Below are positions 1-8,057 of a DNA stretch of 56,481 nucleotides, piece by piece. Under the pieces are notes generated by a model. The model was not told the origin of the DNA and ran no database searches. It saw nothing but the letters and a program-made list of their open reading frames with translations. Position 1 is the first letter of the stretch; every line of letters starts with the position of its first letter. Made by a program: the position numbers and the translations under genes. The DNA is from Pseudovibrio ascidiaceicola. Lineage in GTDB: Bacteria > Pseudomonadota > Alphaproteobacteria > Rhizobiales > Stappiaceae. The stretch lies in contig NZ_FOSK01000020.1 in the NCBI RefSeq assembly GCF_900114245.1, positions 1 to 56,481 on the forward strand, written 5' to 3'.

Positions 1-20
1 GTTCCGTCAAAAACAGAGAC

Positions 21-536
21 TTAAGCTGCAGGTGCGCGCCAATCGTCAGCACCAGAGGTGCCGGAGACTGTGTGTTCCCACATAATTTTGCGGTAAGACA
101 GTTCAATGGTGATCAGCTGAGTGAAGTCAGCATTCTTCGGATCCTGACAATGTGGCAGGCCGCACTCGATGTTGGTGATCAGCGCATCTTCAAAGGAGGT
201 GGTGAAGAAATGCTCCTGCTTGCCGGAAGAATTGGTGCGGTACCATTTAACTTCACATTTAGGCAGCATCTCACCAGAGACCAGCGCATTATATAGCAGC
301 GGGATGGACTTGTTCATGGAGCAGGTGAACTTGAACGGTGTGTGCACACGCTGACCAGCTGGCTGGCCGGACTGGATATCACGAGGAATGATGACGGTGT
401 GATCAATGGCCTGCACCATGATCTCGTCTTCATGGCCTTCCTGCCACACGTTACCGACGGAATCTTCAGTAAACGCGCCCTGAGTGATTGGTCCCTGAGT
501 TGACCCTTCAATGGTGATATAGGCTGGTGTTGGCAT
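21..536 (-). CDS. hcp: Hcp-family type VI secretion tube protein
   Basis: The 171-residue product has the Hcp signature: it opens with MPTPAYITIEG, has the early SxG-xI-x-QG segment, then HxVIIPRD..GxP.G.R.H.PF.FT and the C-terminal W.H...SGTSG.DDWR. Hcp forms stacked hexameric rings that make the inner tube of the type VI secretion machine and can carry effectors or chaperone them. An ATG at 536 was chosen over an upstream in-frame start because an AAAGGAG ribosome site lies just ahead of it. No other T6SS gene is in the window, so it is either an orphan hcp or the edge of a locus lying to the left. Family assignment is strong; the role of this copy is inference. Confidence 0.9.
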   Translation of the reverse strand: MPTPAYITIEGSTQGPITQGAFTEDSVGNVWQEGHEDEIMVQAIDHTVIIPRDIQSGQPAGQRVHTPFKFTCSMNKSIPLLYNALVSGEMLPKCEVKWYRTNSSGKQEHFFTTSFEDALITNIECGLPHCQDPKNADFTQLITIELSYRKIMWEHTVSGTSGADDWRAPAA

Positions 537-1230
537 AAGCCGCTCCTTTAAAAAGACATAAATGAAACCCACTCAACGAGGGGCAGCACCAGCAAGCTCC
601 CCTTGCCCGGCACTCGCCCAAACAAAAGCAAATCCTGTACCAGACAGGATAATTCTGAAAGAAAAACAGTGCCAAAAACGCCAAATCTTTGAAAGTGCAA
701 GTGAAATAAAAATTCGAAAGGCGTGCTGCACTTACTATCAAAAGTTGATAAGGACACATAACGCAGCAGGAGATCTGGCCAAAAATGGCCAGATAAAACC
801 GGAGCACTTTAAGAAATCACAGATAACCTATTGAAAAAAAACAATTAACAGGCTAGCCAAAAACAACCAACCTCAAGCCATTTTTGGCAAACCGTTGCAA
901 TATGAGGGATATTTCGAATATGCATCACACATACCCAGCAATCTAGAGCGGTAATTTTAAGGGTTTTCGGATTCCCTTCCTAGGCTCCAGGAAGGACAGC
1001 TTACAGCATACTTGAATCCACTTCACCGATTTGTGTGTGGGGGGCGGCGGGACAGAAGCATCATCAGCTGAAAAATACTGCTCAGCGGGTCTGATCCCCT
1101 GTTTTCATCAGCCTGCAAGTGCTTTCATGTGCAGCACCACACGTAATATATTGAAAACAACCGTAAGGCGTGGCTGTGAGAGGAGGTAAGAGATCCACAG
1201 AGAATGAATGTTCAGTAATGCTCTTCTTAC
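537..1230. other. Intergenic region upstream of hcp, no gene seen
   Basis: No credible coding region is seen on either strand. It should hold the hcp promoter. One small perfect hairpin is present at 773-794 (8-bp arms around a 6-base loop). The right part probably derives from a lost portion of an older Tn7 family insertion, because a broken tnsA begins next to it. Confidence 0.5.
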
Positions 1231-1530
1231 TCATCTGAGTTCTCGCAGTCCAGCGTACGCATTCTCCGTCGAAGCTGTATGGACAGATCGGTTGATATGA
1301 GTGACTTCACTATGCCATTCCAGCTGCAGGAACACGGAAAGTTCGAGCTCAGACAGAAGGTGATGGGTTCTCTTCGATTTATGACCGAAGGCGCCATTTA
1401 CTCTACCAAGAGACGGCAAGTCCCGAACAGTCAGCCAGGGTTTGTATTCAGAATACGCTCCGCTCCCTCGCCCTTCTTTGACCATTTTTGCAAACTTGGC
1501 GTCAGAAAACGCTATATTCTTACCTACCAT
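1231..1530 (-). pseudogene. Truncated tnsA of a second Tn7 family element
   Basis: The first ~77 residues are nearly identical to the intact TnsA at 10121-10951 (shared FSDAKFAKM, PWLTVRDLPSLGR, GAFGHKSKRTHHLLS). Similarity stops near position 1295, after which the frame runs through unrelated sequence to a stop. The first catalytic acid (E63) is retained, but the D114 and Q130-x-K132 part of the nuclease site is gone, so the product cannot be an active TnsA. It lies beside its own transposon right end (1531-1609) and is the remnant of a related element that once sat next to the present one. Confidence 0.9.
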
Positions 1531-1609
1531 GGAAAAACCGCCAGTCTACTGCTCGCAAAGCAAACAGTAGACTGGCGGTTTCAGTAGGCAACTTTATTAC
1601 TCGCCGACA
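1531..1609 (-). repeat. Right end of the second (remnant) Tn7 family element
   Basis: This is nearly identical to the right end at 10952-11030, including the terminal TGTCGGCGAGTAAT (read on the minus strand) and a long inverted repeat with arms 1535-1551 and 1565-1581. It ends at 1609 in ACA. Exactly 5 bases (1610-1614, AAAAC) separate it from the TGT that starts the left end of the neighbouring element. A 5-bp gap is the size of a Tn7 target duplication. Confidence 0.85.
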
Positions 1610-1614
1610 AAAAC

Positions 1615-1765
1615 TGTGGGATGAAAATAAAGTATCATACTGAAACACAAAGAAGTTGGCACAAATCCGCCAACTCAAAATATGCTACAAATAATAAAGT
1701 ATCATACTGAGGATCACTAAGTTCACACTCACTACCAAATTACGAGGAATAAAGTATCATACTCA
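1615..1765. repeat. Transposon left end with three TnsB-type binding repeats
   Basis: Starting from TGTGGG at 1615, three copies of AATAAAGTATCATACTGA lie at 1626-1643, 1693-1710 and 1748-1765 (the last ends CTCA). All have the same orientation and are spaced 67 and 55 bp apart. In Tn7 the left end has three well-separated TnsB sites while the right end has closely packed ones, so this layout identifies the left end. The related right-end site reads AATGAAGTTGCCTACTGA. Confidence 0.88.
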
Positions 1766-1906
1766 ACTGCATAGTATTTGTGTTTTTGATCTTAAATTTA
1801 GAGCACCATTGCATGTGGCTCAACGTACAGCCTTACGGGGTACAATCAGTCCTTGCGATGAATTTCAAAACTTCACCGCAAGCAGCTCCTCCCTCAAAAA
1901 AATCGC

Positions 1907-3625
1907 TTACGTACTTCCTTCAGTAAGCTCAAAAATCAAACCAGATCCCTGATGTTGGCTTGGGTCACTAAAGGTTTTGGCAGCTGAGTCATTAAAGATA
2001 ACTTTTCCAACTTCAACATCTTTGTCTTCACCAGGTACCGTACAAGGTTTTGGTTTCTTGTCTGGCTTATACACAATACCTTTTGTAAAAAGAGTATCTA
2101 AAGCTTGCGGTTCAATGGCACGCGTCAGCTTATCCTTACTCGATTGATAGGCTTCATCAATTGCAGCTCGCACTTCCTTTAAAAACTCAAATCGGTGAAC
2201 TGCATCAAATGCCAAGCGTGCTGATTTTTCCACTACAAGCACGCCATCCAGCTTGGTTCCCAACTCGACTAGCTCACGTTTGGAATTTGTGTAGTAAACC
2301 ACGCATTTTATCGGAAACATTGTGGGCATAGTTTTTAACTCACCAACCCGCCCCAAGTCACTAAGTAATTTTTGCTGCAATGCAATCGCAGCATGTTCTT
2401 TCATCCGCGCCGGTAAGAAACACGGACCATCATCTGCTAACAATTTAGATAGGCTTTCTAAATCAATAGTTTCAATGTGTTTGAAGTCCCACTCAACGAC
2501 CCCTCGTTTTGTCTCACCAAGATCCAAGACCGGTGTATTTTCTCCACCAGCAACTTGTTTAAAGTTCTGAACGTCAAGATCATAAAAAAGTCCTGCGAGT
2601 AACAGAACACGTTTAGCTTTTGGAGGTTCTCGGACAAGATCACAGGCAGGCGTCAACACTAGAAAGACACGCTCTCCATCCGCCTCAAAAATCGTGCCTT
2701 TTATAGCATTATCATCACCAGCTGCTGGCGATTTTGCAATCACATCGCCTAAGGAAACAGGATAACCTTCAACTGGATCAAGTTGTCGTCTTTTGTTGTG
2801 TGTGAAAAGTGTCTTACGAACCACCTCGAGTGTGTTCTTGCTTCCTGTGATGGTGTTCGGGGGAAATGTTGTTGCTCTAACGGAGTTAAGTGCAATTGCT
2901 GCATCTATCACACCTTGGTCAGCTTCCAGTTCGTGTGTCAGTACATCATCCATAATGTCGACCATGTAACCACCAAGCGGAACCCCTTCCGATGACAGCA
3001 TTTGCTTTACATGAGACAGGTCTTCAAGATCCAATTTTCTCACTTGTTTTTGAGCCCTGTTTAGCGCATCAACAATTCCAGTTTCCCAAGATTTTAAAAA
3101 TGCCCAAAGTTTCAGCGCATCTTCACGATGCTCAGTCAACTCAAAGAGTAATTGCTCTAAACGTCCTTCATCTACGATCTCGGACTTACGTATTGTTCTA
3201 AAACCTGACGCCAAAAGCCCAGTACCATCCCGAAATTCTTCACGAAGCACTAGTAGGTTATTATGCGCCGAGGTTAGGAGAACCAGAGGAGGTTTCTCTG
3301 GTCGGCGCCCTAAAACTTCTTTCAGACCTTCAATCGAACGTTTCTTATCTATATCTGCCTGTTCAGATCCAAGAAATAGATCAATGACAATCAAATCGGC
3401 ATCACTTGCTGTGCTTACGAAATCTCGCCCAGATTCATTAACTTCCAAACCAAATGTAGTCAGTTTTTCCGATAACGCATCTATAAATTTTCGCACTTGC
3501 TCTTGATTTGCAAGAAACGCCTCAAATAATTTACCTATAGCTGCTTCCGAAAACTTCTCTCTATTCTCGAATATTAAAGTGACAAATGCTTGATCTTGCA
3601 TGAGATCCTCGGCATCTTTAGACAC
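1907..3625 (-). CDS. Receiver-like protein, likely conflict/defence component (Tn7 cargo)
   Basis: The product has 572 residues. Its N-terminal ~170 residues resemble a response-regulator receiver: a DADLIVIDLFLG strand with candidate phospho-acceptor Asp around residue 82, then a PPLVLLTSA strand. The middle is helical, and the C-terminal half has a VFLVLTPACDLV segment. I do not recognise the C-terminal fold. From memory, similar receiver-like proteins occur beside HSP90-type kinase-like ATPases in defence loci; no such partner is present here. The start is GTG at 3625, overlapping the tnsE stop by 8 bases, so the two genes are translationally linked. Its place between tnsE and the left end is the usual cargo slot of Tn7 elements. 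A defence role is inference. Confidence 0.6.
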   Translation of the reverse strand: MSKDAEDLMQDQAFVTLIFENREKFSEAAIGKLFEAFLANQEQVRKFIDALSEKLTTFGLEVNESGRDFVSTASDADLIVIDLFLGSEQADIDKKRSIEGLKEVLGRRPEKPPLVLLTSAHNNLLVLREEFRDGTGLLASGFRTIRKSEIVDEGRLEQLLFELTEHREDALKLWAFLKSWETGIVDALNRAQKQVRKLDLEDLSHVKQMLSSEGVPLGGYMVDIMDDVLTHELEADQGVIDAAIALNSVRATTFPPNTITGSKNTLEVVRKTLFTHNKRRQLDPVEGYPVSLGDVIAKSPAAGDDNAIKGTIFEADGERVFLVLTPACDLVREPPKAKRVLLLAGLFYDLDVQNFKQVAGGENTPVLDLGETKRGVVEWDFKHIETIDLESLSKLLADDGPCFLPARMKEHAAIALQQKLLSDLGRVGELKTMPTMFPIKCVVYYTNSKRELVELGTKLDGVLVVEKSARLAFDAVHRFEFLKEVRAAIDEAYQSSKDKLTRAIEPQALDTLFTKGIVYKPDKKPKPCTVPGEDKDVEVGKVIFNDSAAKTFSDPSQHQGSGLIFELTEGST

Positions 3626-4898
3626 ATACTCTGGATAGATTTCGTTTAAAATCTCCTTGCGCCGGAAGCTTCCTAAGCGGGTATTTACCCACAGTGCAGC
3701 CGTACCTGTCTTCTAGCAACGTAAGCATTTCAAAGTAGCTCTTAAACTTGTTTAAATATAAGTGGGTATCGTCTGTTTGCTCTTTTAGGCTATCCCACTC
3801 CGCGCTGGGTAATGTGCCAAATGGCCCTTGCTCCTCGGTACTCACATTCGTGGAAGTATTTCCTAGTTGACTGTTATGCTCCCGACTTTCCCGCGCAAGT
3901 CTTGACTTCTTCGCAATCCTCGAAGTTGCCACCGCCCCTGCAAATTCAAACTCTGTCTTACTTACATTGAGGGTGATTGGTTTATTCTCCCGGCTCCCCT
4001 CTGCATTATCTTCTACATTATATTGCAGAGGCTCAGACATTGGTGAGGTAGGCTGTCCTCCTGCTCCATTGCCATTGGCGTAAAACTTGGGGCTAAAGAA
4101 TTCGACCTGATCTGGAATGTTAGCGGGAATGTTCCTTACGCCAGTCACCTCGTAGACAAGCAATGTCTGGCTTTCCGGTTCAAAATTGCCCTTCACCGTT
4201 AAGCTAACATTTGTCAGCGGCGGCGGCTCAAAGTGAAAGGTCCATCGCCGATACTGCCCTATCTCACGACCACTGAGCAATTGGGATTGGCTTATGCTTT
4301 CATAGGAGCGCCTGGCCTCCTTATCCAGTAGCAACCAGGCAAGCATCCTGCGATATCCTGAGTCATTAAACACCTCCAAGGGACAATTGCAGGTTTGCAG
4401 CACATGGACGGTTGCCACACTTTTGAGCTCATCATACTTAACGGCAAACTCATTGCTGAGCACGTCATGAACCACAGATGAGCGAGCAAAATACCCATTA
4501 TGGAAGAACAGAGCCCGCGCCAGTTCGAAGTGTGGAAGGAAAACCTGAATGCCATCATGTAGTTCAAAGACAAAGCAGTATTGCCGAAGCTCCTTTGATA
4601 AGCGCCGTTCAAGAGCCGGGCAACTTTCCAAGCGATCAATCCGCCATTCATTTGCTCTTTGAACTGTAAAAGTTTTTTCAAGCCTCTTGCGATAATTGCC
4701 CTTGGTTTGATTAATGAGTGTTTTGCGCACCAGCAAAGGCGCATTTGAAAGCGAAGTTGCGTCAGCCCCGTTTTGCCTGCTTGGGAATACACTCAGGCTT
4801 ACGGCCCACCTAACCCCACCCTTTCGGCAAAACAGCTCTCCTATACCGTTGATCCAGGTATCTTCCTCAAACCCCTTGAGATGCACAATTCCATTCAA
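3618..4898 (-). CDS. tnsE: TnsE-like target selector, C-terminally truncated
   Basis: This matches Tn7 TnsE in the N-terminal and middle regions: a FELARALFF..GYFARS block (TnsE has a QLELARSLF block here, which I recall as overlapping the sliding-clamp contact), then a YESI motif and WxFxFxPPP. TnsE directs Tn7 to replicating plasmids by contacting the processivity clamp and recessed 3' ends. Tn7 TnsE has 538 residues. This product has about 426 and ends shortly after the FKSYFEMLTLL segment, so roughly 100 C-terminal residues of the DNA-binding domain are missing. The next gene starts at that point. I chose the TTG at 4898, which forms a TTGA overlap with the tnsD stop and has GAGGGAG 8 bases upstream. 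An upstream TTG at 4925 is possible. Confidence 0.85.
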   Translation of the reverse strand: MNGIVHLKGFEEDTWINGIGELFCRKGGVRWAVSLSVFPSRQNGADATSLSNAPLLVRKTLINQTKGNYRKRLEKTFTVQRANEWRIDRLESCPALERRLSKELRQYCFVFELHDGIQVFLPHFELARALFFHNGYFARSSVVHDVLSNEFAVKYDELKSVATVHVLQTCNCPLEVFNDSGYRRMLAWLLLDKEARRSYESISQSQLLSGREIGQYRRWTFHFEPPPLTNVSLTVKGNFEPESQTLLVYEVTGVRNIPANIPDQVEFFSPKFYANGNGAGGQPTSPMSEPLQYNVEDNAEGSRENKPITLNVSKTEFEFAGAVATSRIAKKSRLARESREHNSQLGNTSTNVSTEEQGPFGTLPSAEWDSLKEQTDDTHLYLNKFKSYFEMLTLLEDRYGCTVGKYPLRKLPAQGDFKRNLSRVCV

Positions 4899-6400
4899 TT
4901 TCTTAGCTCCCTCATAAGAAAACAACGAGCAGGTTCTGTGAGGCGTTCCTCACTTAATCCCGCTTCCCTTAGAACTCTCCATCGCTTCACTGAGGCGCCT
5001 TGATGTTTTAGCCCTAGGACGGTGCTTCTAATTCTTCTCATTTGATAGTCAGAAATGCTTTCACTATGACGCGCTAGAAAAGTCCGGCACTGTGGGAGTT
5101 GGTCTAAGTGCTTTTCAACGCTTGCCGCATGGTCTATTTTCCTTAGATACCAGTTCCGTGAGCGCCTTGGCCCATTCTGCTGGTTTTCAAACTGATTACG
5201 CAATCGGACCAAAGCCCGAAGGGTTTTGCTATCCCGCTTCGGCCACTCCACACGTGCTTTCCGCGTGGCCTCCGGTTTATGGTGCTTCTGATTTACCTTC
5301 ATCAACCAGTCTTTGTCGTGACGATAGAGCCACGCATAGACGGCCCCAAAGCCAGAAAGCCTGGCCTGCCTTGCGCCATACTCATCAAGAGCAACAAGCC
5401 ACTTGCCCCGGTGTGCGTTGATCTTATCCTGGCTCTGGACTGGCAAGCTCTTAACAGTAACCTTTGCTTCCTTGATCCGCGCAGCTTCAGTAACAATATC
5501 CTGCAACTTCCAACCAGGTTTTAAAAATGCATGAAGGACAATCAGATGTTCCAGGTAACTAAAAGCCTTGCGGTGTTTTCGAAACATGCTTTTTAGCCAG
5601 CTTTCACCGTCCCTAGCTGGCAAAAGAGAGTGTCCAGCAAGCCATTCTGCACCCCAGTACTCAATGACCCTTTCTTCGATACTCTGATGACGCACCTGCA
5701 CTCCCCGATTGAAGTGCTTGTCAGCCGCCAAGTTTTTATAATAAATCCCCCACTGAGTTAGCTCAGGGATATGCCTCACACGAAGGCTCAGTAGCTCGTC
5801 TACACTCAAGGCCATCACTACGCTTTGCCAACTTCCAAGCTGCGCCTTTGCCAGCGGGCAAGTATCTGGGCCAGCAGCCTTAAACGAATGGCGTTGCACG
5901 TCGTGACGGAATATTTTTGCGTCAATTAGCTTGCCATGAACACGGCAACTATCTGCTCCTGCGACTTGCCAGGCCCGCCGCCAGTAACATTCTCCATACC
6001 TTTTAAATTGCTCGATTACACAATCAGGGCAATACCGAAGGTACTTCGGCTGCTTGACGCGCGATGCTGCAACGCCAGCCATCAGATGCACGGAGCTTTT
6101 TCGGCTCCCAGTAAGCTCATGAGTAAGAGCCTTACGTCGGGCTTTGCCGATAAAAGGTGCGTATAAGGGAAAGAGCGTATGCTTGTAGAGAAGATCCAAT
6201 GGCGTAATGCCGAGCAGTTCAGGATAAAGCTCTGCTATCTTTTCTAAATGTCCAGGCAGGTCTGAAACTGCAATTATTTTGGTGTCGCCGAATACCTCAA
6301 ACAGGAGTTCTTTGTGTGAAGTAATGCCGCTATGGACCCCATGCCTTGCAATCGTGCTGTAGATCAGTTCATCGCAATAAGGTAAAGGGAAGCCCAACAT
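4895..6400 (-). CDS. tnsD: TnsD/TniQ family attTn7 recognition protein
   Basis: This 501-residue TniQ-type protein has the N-terminal LPYCDELIYSTIAR segment and a zinc-binding cluster: C124-P-D-C127 with C152-R-V-H155. TnsD binds the 3' end of glmS and recruits TnsC, so insertion occurs just downstream. The element's actual position 25 bp after glmS fits this protein. The start ATG is one base after the tnsC stop, and the stop codon overlaps tnsE in a TTGA. The reading frame is intact and close to the length of Tn7 TnsD (508). It is the most complete member of the operon apart from tnsA. Confidence 0.92.
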   Translation of the reverse strand: MLGFPLPYCDELIYSTIARHGVHSGITSHKELLFEVFGDTKIIAVSDLPGHLEKIAELYPELLGITPLDLLYKHTLFPLYAPFIGKARRKALTHELTGSRKSSVHLMAGVAASRVKQPKYLRYCPDCVIEQFKRYGECYWRRAWQVAGADSCRVHGKLIDAKIFRHDVQRHSFKAAGPDTCPLAKAQLGSWQSVVMALSVDELLSLRVRHIPELTQWGIYYKNLAADKHFNRGVQVRHQSIEERVIEYWGAEWLAGHSLLPARDGESWLKSMFRKHRKAFSYLEHLIVLHAFLKPGWKLQDIVTEAARIKEAKVTVKSLPVQSQDKINAHRGKWLVALDEYGARQARLSGFGAVYAWLYRHDKDWLMKVNQKHHKPEATRKARVEWPKRDSKTLRALVRLRNQFENQQNGPRRSRNWYLRKIDHAASVEKHLDQLPQCRTFLARHSESISDYQMRRIRSTVLGLKHQGASVKRWRVLREAGLSEERLTEPARCFLMRELRN

Positions 6401-6401
6401 A

Positions 6402-8057
6402 TCATCCCACGCTCTTTAACCAGCCAGAAACGTCGAACAGCTCCCTACCTGCTGCCAACTCATCATAAAGACGTCCCTGTTCCGCCTGAGAAAACTTATA
6501 CCTAAAGTCATCCGAGGGCAGCGAGTGCCAGTTTGAAGGTCTGATTGTCTCAACTTTAGTTGTTTTCGGCTGTACCGGGTCAGAGTACCAGCCCAGAACG
6601 ATCTGGACCAAGTCAGGTAAGGAAAGATTCGGATGTTTCTTGAAGGCACTTATTATTAAAGGCTGTAGCAACTTTGAATCGCATCCCATTGCCTGCAAAA
6701 AAGTAGACAGCTTCTTGGCCTTTTCATTGCCGTTGAATGCGTCTTCACTTTTTCTTTCTTCTTGCCGCTCATCGATCAACTTTCGCAACTCAAGAAGGCG
6801 CTTATCTATCGCAGGCATCTGTAAGTCAGAGTATTTGATAATTGCGTCAGGATCTCCCCTGCGCAGTGCATCTAACATCGGATGCACTGGCTTGAGTTCC
6901 TGCTCGTAGACTGTGCGGAGCAGCTTTACGGTTATTCGCTCCAAACCCGTGGAAATCGCCCGCAACTGAGCAAGGACAAACAGCTTAACCACGATATCAA
7001 TCACACCCTGAGATAGCTCAAACCAGCAGTCGCGGATTTCCTCACTTATGATCTCATCGCGTTGAGAAAGCCATTGGAATCGCCACAGTTTGTCAGTAAA
7101 GGCCTGCCATTCTGTCCTTCTCTGCTTGCCTGTATTGGGATCTACTCTGACAGGGCCGCGCTGCATCGGTTCCCAAAACAGAGACCCAAAGCCTGCGCTG
7201 CGCCTGCCTGCCTGCAACTCCATTTCAAATATGGGTCTCGCCTTGGGAGTGCCGACCATGACCACAGGCACGCCAACCACGTTTACCAGCGCAACAAAAA
7301 ATTCCAGCATGGCCTCCTTACTGATGGATCTCTTAAGCGTTAATCGCTGGATTTCATCAATGACCAGCACACCGACAGCCCTTTGCGTCGCAACTTGTCC
7401 CATCAGAGACAAAAGCACTTCGGTACTGTGGCGCTTGCGGGCATATTTTTCCTCATAGGCGGTACTCAGCGTGCGATCCACCTCACGGAAAAAATTCAGG
7501 CACAAGCTCTTTAAAGAGCCATCGGACGGGCATTCGATCCGAAGATAAGGCAGCTGAATGAAATTATATTGCTTGTGGTAGATGACCTACGGATAGGTTG
7601 CCAAAATCCGATTTATTGTCGAGCTTTTGCCGCTGCCAGAGCACCCGATCAGCGAGAAGCATTTAGCCGTGGACTTCGATTGAGCAAACTGAAAGTCATC
7701 TGCGGCGCCCGACATTATCCTCTGGTAGCCTTCCTGCATCCTCCTGTTCAGGGAACCATCCGCTATATTACGCCCGACATAGCCACCCCGGATCATAATC
7801 GAAATCTTTTCTTCCAACTGTTTATGCATAGACAAAGGCTGAAAGAAATCATCCAGAAGACCACTAATCTGATGGGCACGAATATGCCCTTTTTCGAAAC
7901 AATCTTGCGGCCTGAAGGCGACCTTTCCAGCTAACTTCTTCTTAAGTGCTGAAAGGTCCATGATCGGCGGCAGCGCTTCAATCAATGGATTACCGCGATA
8001 GCGTTCCAGACCCGGGTCAGCATATACAGCCTCGACAAAGTTTTCCGGCAACCCCAT
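6402..8057 (-). pseudogene. tnsC: tnsC, transposition regulator ATPase, interrupted by an amber codon
   Basis: The frame from ATG 8057 to stop 6402 would encode 551 residues, close to Tn7 TnsC (555), but codon 157 is TAG (7587-7589). Both halves are in the same frame. Upstream lies Walker A GCSGSGKSS (residues 138-146). Downstream lies Walker B VLVIDEIQRL, preceded by 27 codons without a good start. The base change CAG to TAG explains the stop. TnsC is the AAA+ switch between TnsD or TnsE and the TnsAB transposase. If the stop is real, both products separate Walker A from Walker B and would be inactive, barring amber suppression. The start overlaps the tnsB stop (TGATG). Confidence 0.9.

Noticed and set aside
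1615-1765. The repeated 18-mers as a CRISPR array
   Set aside because: Only three copies, unequal spacing, at a transposon end; they are TnsB sites.
6402-8057. Two separate genes in place of tnsC
   Set aside because: Both open parts are in one frame, divided only by TAG, and together match the length and motif order of TnsC. One interrupted gene explains it better.
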